Both the position numbers and the translations under genes were made by a program. The notes under the pieces are model-generated. The model did not search any database and was not told the origin of the DNA. It saw nothing but the letters and a program-made list of their open reading frames with translations. A DNA stretch of 64,000 nucleotides, taken from assembly GCA_006538405.1 (NCBI GenBank), contig BJKQ01000017.1:434001-498000 (forward strand), read 5' to 3'. Shown piece after piece: positions 58,662 through 64,000 of the stretch (positions within the stretch are counted from its first letter, which is position 1; each line of letters starts with the position of its first letter). This DNA is from Hansfordia pulvinata (lineage: Eukaryota > Ascomycota > Sordariomycetes > Xylariales).

Positions 58662-60470
58662 ATTGGATGGTGGGATGCGTGGATGGGGGCGCGGTTTGGG
58701 AGAGGTTGAAGGTCGGCAGAGTGGTGCGACGAGAGACGAGGCGGGAGAAGTCAAGTGAGGCTGCTTGATAGGGCGTGAGGCGGAAAGGGCAGGTTTGGAT
58801 TAGAGGTGCCAGGCCCAGCCAAGTCGTCGACGGGTGGACGAGTGGATGTTGGATTGCCCAAACGACGGGCAGCTCCAGCGAGGTCGAGTTCAGGGGCAGC
58901 AAGTACCTTTCCACAGCCGGTATGCAGTGGTATACATGAGCTCAGCTAGGGCCTTGGAGTTAGATCGGGTACTCGCACTCGTCCACGCCACGGCACGGGT
59001 CCTGGTGGGCGTCAGGGTCTGGGGGGCACTTCCAGGGCTGGTTTTGGAGGCTATGGGTCCCGAGCTTCAGTGAGACGGCCCCGTAGACGGGTCCCGGTAG
59101 ATGGCAGCTGGAGCCCTGAAGGCCCCCACCAGCCTGGTGCGCAGCCCTCAGACACCACTGGTCTTTGCTGGGAGTAAACCACCCACAGACTGTCTCGTGT
59201 ACATGCACCATGATGTGCGTCGTTGTATCAGTACCCGTCGAGCAAGGACCCATTGGAGGGACGGATGGGGAGAGTGCAGCGGTATGACCGCGCCCATGAT
59301 CCTGCTAGCTGTACTAGATACGTCCATCTCCGACAGAACCGCCTGCTTGCAGGTGTCAGCGCTTACCTTACCTCACCTTGAGATGTACATACCTGTAGAG
59401 TGGCAAACTCGTCAATCAGATCATGACATGTACATCCAAGCAACACAGCCACGGCACACCACTGCTTGCGCCAAAGCCACGGCTAGGTCCTTGTCAGCGA
59501 CCTTATTAAAGTCCATGGAAGATGCGGAAAAATCCACCTGCTTTTGGGTAGGTAGATGAGCATCTGGCCAGCCAGACCTGGGATAATTCGACTCGAGAAG
59601 TACATTTGGTGATCTGCGCGCGAGACACCACGAGCCAGGTCGAGGCCGGTGCTTATCAGCCCGTGGCCGTATTACAACCTCGCGAATGGCTGGCTGGTCT
59701 CCAGTTCGCAGGAGATACACGGTACGCTGGACCTTACACACTGCGCGAAATACCAATTCAGCTCCAGAGCCTTAGGGATGGACAATATGGCGGTGGCAAG
59801 GTTCTCCAACTCGGACCATATTAGTTGACACAAAAATCGCGGTGTTGTCCACGGAGACAGCCCTCAGAGTAGGTACGAGCACCTTCATCAGTCGTTCGTA
59901 GTGCGAGTAGATGCTGGCCAGTACTGCTGCTCATGATACTCGCACACCTCCAGCAATCCATATGCGAATTCATCGTACCCAACCAAGCACGACCACCGCG
60001 AATCAGCTCTTTGTACAGAGAGTCGTACGAGTATCCGCAGCCCATGTTGCGCCTCCAAGACCGAACCCACCGGGCCACTCTCCTCCACAATGAAAGCGGG
60101 CGGACGGCAGGATTACCAGGTGGGCACCAGCCGAGCCCCGCATTCGAAGCCCTGGCGGGGTTCAGGGGCGGCCATTTGGACGTTGCGGGTACGGACGCCC
60201 TCAGTTTCAAAACGGTCACTTTTCTGTCGAGTTCAAAACGGCCAGTTGACAGCCGGTCACCCAGGCACAGGGACTGCTGCTCAAGACTCTCCACCAGAGG
60301 TTCATATACGATAGCCTCGCTCTTGGCTTCAAAGTGATTGACATCTTGGGATGCCTCTACACTTGCTATAACGATCCCAGCACCACAAAGCCAGCCGTTC
60401 AAGCTCGGACCAGCATCACGAAAGCCGCATCTCCTCCATAGCAACGGGCAAGATTGCCGCCAGTATCGCG
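58662..60470. other. Intergenic, 1.8 kb
   Basis: Promoter of the Rab gene at the left and 3' end of the partial gene at the right. One octamer at 60026. Long open frames on the minus strand (for example 59821-60687) lack domains and overlap the 3' end of the next gene in another frame. No gene called. Confidence 0.5.
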
Positions 60471-63400
60471 TCATTTGACTTGATCCATATTCTTCAACTT
60501 GGGGAAGATGCCCATCCAGTGATCCACCCACACTTGGGCAGAGTGGCGCCCCTCCTTCTTGAGTTCGTGGTACCAATCGAGTGTCGCAGGGTAGATGAGT
60601 TCGAACGACGTGCACGTCGGGTCCTTGAGCCTTGCTTTGTATGCTTGCTCGTACATATAATTTGTCGCCCTGCTGCGCTTTGGCCATACCTGGTCGGTGT
60701 GACCTCGGCTAGGGGGTACACCATGGCCACGTCATCGTGTTCTGACCCCGATTCAGCGTGATCGCTATCGATTCTGGGGAATGGCTGCTTGAAAAGTTGG
60801 CTTTCTTCTTCGCCGGGTTCGGCTTGAGTGACTGCCCGTGATCCGTCAAGATTCAGCCTTTTCCAGCTTCGCTCTAGGAGTAAAGCTCCGGTCGGGGGGA
60901 GCCAGAAGGGAGTCTCTTCGACGAAATCATGAAACTGATGGCAAGTCAGGTCGAGGGCGTCTGACTGCTCATCAGCGTCCTTCGGCATGGCGTTACTAAT
61001 CCATATGCGCGTCAGACGGTATTGAGCAATGCGGGACGGCGATGCCGTTTCGATCAGGTCCACCAAGGCTTTCTGTGCATCGCGGAGATGACTCAAATCG
61101 AGAGCCTCTTCGGTATCCTGGGGTATCTCCGGGTCCCAAATCAGTAGCTCGCTCGCATCGTCGTGGGGATATTTATGAGGCCTCAGGGGTCGATAAACTG
61201 CAATCCATGCATGGAAGAGTTGAGTCCCGGCTGGGTTTGATGAGGCATTTGTCCCGCCCATAGTGCAGAACAGCCCAAGGTGCGTGTTCCTTGTCCTGGT
61301 AAATGTGGGACACTGGTCCAGCCAGCCAGACAACGAGCTGGTTATACCATCAGAGTCGGCCGCGGTCTTTGCTCTCCCATTCCACGTGACAGGCTCGGGG
61401 TGCATATTGGTGTATCCGTACTGAAAAGTCCTTGTTTTATCCAACCTTCGCAGCCAGGCATGAATATCGGGCAGCTTGTCCGCTGTGAACATCCCATGGG
61501 GCATCGAACGGGGGTTCTCCTGGGCCATGTCAGAGACAGGCGGGAACTCGGGTGAATAACCGTCCATATTGACGTTTCGACCGATCATGAATCGTTTCCA
61601 GCTCTCATAAAGGCCAGTGGCTTTGAGCTCTCTCGCCTTGTCCAGCTCATACGCGGACTCATTGGCATCGAGGGTTTGCGAGGGAATATAGTCGGGAATC
61701 TGAACACGCAGATATGCTCGACTCCGATCGTTTCCATGTGACCCGACAACATAGAAATATCTGTGCGAGTTTGCCTGCGTTTGAGCGAAGCATAGAAAGC
61801 TGTTGACAAGACTCTGTTCGTCAGAGGGACTGCAGACAACGTTAGCCACCCTAATGCTGGTGGCTTCACCTTCGTCAGATACATCGTCGCAGCCTCGTCT
61901 CATAGAGTAGAATATATCCCGAGCTTCCATAAGACACTGGATGTCCCAGTGTTCCAGGCCCTGGCTCTCCAGCTCTGACCTGAGTCGAGGGTCGTGAGAG
62001 GGAAACCTCTTTTCCAACTTGTCTTTGGCAACACACTTCTGCTCTATGAGGCCCGACAGCCAGGCACTGAAGTCTCGGGGGACCACCAGCAAGTATCCAG
62101 GCCTGCGAAATTCTGCAGAGAACCACTTCATGAGTTTGTGAAATTCTTGCGGTCTTGTGACGATGAAGCTGGGCGTGGGACAGACCGCTCTGCCACGAGG
62201 AAACATCTGGGTCAGGCGATGTTCGCCGTGCTTCATTAGTGGCGCCTCGATGCCACCGAAGTGTGGGCGGGCCCGGGAGGACGGTGACAGGCACCAGAAA
62301 CTGTAATTCTTCTGGGCCAACTCGCATATTCTGGGCACTGTATGAACAATCTGGGCAATGTCATCAGACAGAATGATCGTCCCTGTCTTCCCTGCCGTCT
62401 TCTCCATGAACATAGCGTATGCACCCTCGATCCGGCTGGTGTATATTTCGCAGTTTGCTTGGCAAGCGCCTAGGATAAGGGTCAGTCCAGCGCAACTAAG
62501 GGGGAGGAAGGAACAACATACGGAGCCAGAATGCAACGAGCCGCAGAAGCTGGTCATCCAGAATCATCAGCATGAACACCTGCCTCCCCACGTCGTGCGA
62601 CCTCAGCGGTAGGATTTCGGCAAAGTCCAGGTCTGTCGTAATACCAATAGCGGCCTTGAAGGTTTCTGCCATTGATCCTGGCTTGAAATGTCCGCCTGGG
62701 GGGGCGATCGGAGGGTAATCGTCCAGGCTGAATGCGCACTCAAAGAGGAAGTAGTGCAGCCGTGGTGTTGCGTCTTCGGGACTGTTCATTCGGAGGTCGG
62801 CGATAAGTTCATTCCACTCACCACTTCCTGAGGAGAAGAGGAGTATCGAGTAATTAGACGTCGCCAGGTACAACCCTCGAGATTTCGTGCGAAGATTGTT
62901 CGCGACATTGGCGAGAACCGACTCGGTGTCATCGCTCGCCTGCACTAACCCGTGGCAGAGGCCCTTGGTGATCAGGTTGAATCTTTGGCCAATGAAGTCA
63001 TGCGCAGCGCAAGAATAGTTGAACTCCAAGGGGGAGCTGTCGAAAAAGGTTGGGGTGCCGGCTCGCAATGCATCTGGAACCCCAGTGAAATTGATGCGAG
63101 AGGGTGAACTCGTGCCAAAAGTGCAGAGCTTGGTGACCGTTTGGACAGGGCCTTTCTCCAAGCCCGTTGCAATTGCTGCCGCAGCTGCTGGGAATCGGTT
63201 CGCTTCGATGGGCGAAGAGTGCTCGGGACTGACCCCCTGATATCCTGATGACAAGCCTCTCCTTGCAGGTAACTGTGTGTTTACAGATGGCCTTGCTGCA
63301 CTTCTCTTGCGGTAGTCCGTCAAAGAGAGCTTCTTTGCAGGGGCAGGCACCCGGTCTGCGTCTGCCGTTATCTCTCGCTCCGGACTTTTCAAAACTCTGG

Positions 63401-64000
63401 AGGGTCGGTCGGAATTGTCGTCCACGTCCGTAAAGCGGACAGATTTCTTCTTCTTGAGCCTCGGCCTCCCGGCGGCAGATGCTGAAGGCTCGGCGGCCGG
63501 CAGCTCTTCTGTGGGAGACTGCACAAAGTTTTCTACTGGTTGAATCGAACTGCTTGGATTCTTTTCCTTGTTGACGATGAAAGCCGTGGGTATCGCAGAA
63601 AGCTCGGGTGCGGTCTCGTTCCTCTCAATGGCCCTTTTCCTCGCGACATTCACCATGTGCGAGTTCTTGAAGATACTCGATGGCTTACTAGGGTCCGTCA
63701 TGGCGTCCCAAAGATTGGAACCCTGCGGCCTGCCGCGTTGCTTTCCTGTGATGAAAACGCTCGCTGTCTGCCGTGGCTTGGACTTGATTGCGGTTTTCGC
63801 TCCCAGTTTGCCCCGCAAAGTTGAGCCAGACGCCTTGGTAGATGAGGGTTTGCTATGGTCTGGGCGTGCAGGCAACCCAGAGGCATTTGTACTCGTCTTC
63901 GAGGGCTTGCTGCTAATCGGCGGTCTTTCTGGCAGGACATGCGCGGCACTGCGTTTAAGTATATTTGTGGGAGGTCTCTCACCACCTGCGACCTTCCCTG
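60471..64000 (-). CDS. Large unassigned protein, 5' end outside window
   Basis: Minus-strand gene open to the right edge. Exons 64000-62522 and 62469-60471 around a 52-nt intron (GTATGT, GGACTGACC, CTAG). The visible N-terminal part is disordered and basic, with repeated ERPP(T/I) phrases, a KKKKSVRFTDVDDN motif and Ser/Pro-rich linkers. After about 63100 it becomes globular: YSCAAHDFIGQRFNLITKGL, LATSNYSILLFSSGSGEWNE, LHYFLFECAFSLDDYPP and FMLMILDDQLLRLVAFWLR. The second exon continues with YTSRIEGAYAMFMEKTAGK and a long domain including QLFHAWIAVYRPLRPHKYP. Near 60680-60715 the frame is one base short. The correct tail reads NYMYEQAYKARLKDPTCTSF to the stop at 60471, while the literal frame stops at 60494. 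No family identified; a chromatin or nuclear role is only a guess from composition. Confidence 0.7.

Noticed and set aside
59821..60687. 288-codon minus-strand frame
   Set aside because: Overlaps the end of the large partial gene in a different frame and lacks recognisable content.

Overview
The window looks like nuclear DNA of a filamentous ascomycete, most probably a Sordariomycete. It is GC-rich with isolated monocistronic genes on both strands. Introns are short (about 48-130 nt) with GT[A/G]NGT donors, CTGAC-type branch points about 10-20 nt before CAG/TAG acceptors, and typical fungal families (HET-domain protein, Hda1 with an Arb2 tail, small secreted cysteine-rich proteins). I support 20 protein-coding genes, one cut off by the right edge. 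I recognised no tRNA, rRNA, CRISPR array or intact transposon.

Layout. 1-5263 has no convincing gene and is rich in microsatellites and in the octamer TACGAGTA/TACTCGTA. 5264-6337 (-) is cyclin C of the Mediator kinase module. It is divergent from 7549-10276 (+), an EF-hand mitochondrial carrier of the SAL1/SCaMC type. 11783-13122 (+) is a Ulp1-like SUMO protease, convergent with 13769-16159 (-), a phenol-2-monooxygenase-like flavoprotein. 17373-22403 is an accessory-looking block: a HET-domain protein and two divergent, TATA-driven genes for six-cysteine secreted peptides, neither of which is called as an open reading frame unless spliced. 23595-25403 and 26055-29226 (+) are multi-exon genes of unknown function. 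29227-32645 is a motif-rich gap before a glycine-zipper protein (32646-33902). 35268-36314 (+) is an MDR/enoyl-reductase-like oxidoreductase, 37185-39163 (+) a conserved fungal protein usually mislabelled GGPP synthetase, 39614-40681 (-) a novel secreted protein, and 41510-42773 (-) an F-box protein. The right third carries an RS-rich protein (44184-46099, -), histone deacetylase Hda1 (47557-49853, -), a second F-box-like protein (51633-53188, -), BRX1 (54948-56077, -), a Rab11/Ypt3 GTPase (57478-58661, -) and the 3' part of a large unassigned gene (60471-64000, -).

Two window-wide signals matter. First, TACGAGTA/TACTCGTA occurs 26 times (about 2 expected by chance), and 25 of these copies are intergenic. 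Second, nine reading-frame breaks in seven genes all have the same sign (one base short), many in G/C-rich runs. The simplest explanation is single-base deletion errors in the assembly rather than seven pseudogenes, so gene models across these points should be read with one base restored conceptually. The genes are mostly housekeeping (transcription, ribosome biogenesis, trafficking, mitochondrial transport) and show no operon-like or biosynthetic-cluster logic; the 17-22 kb block is the best place for undescribed biology.
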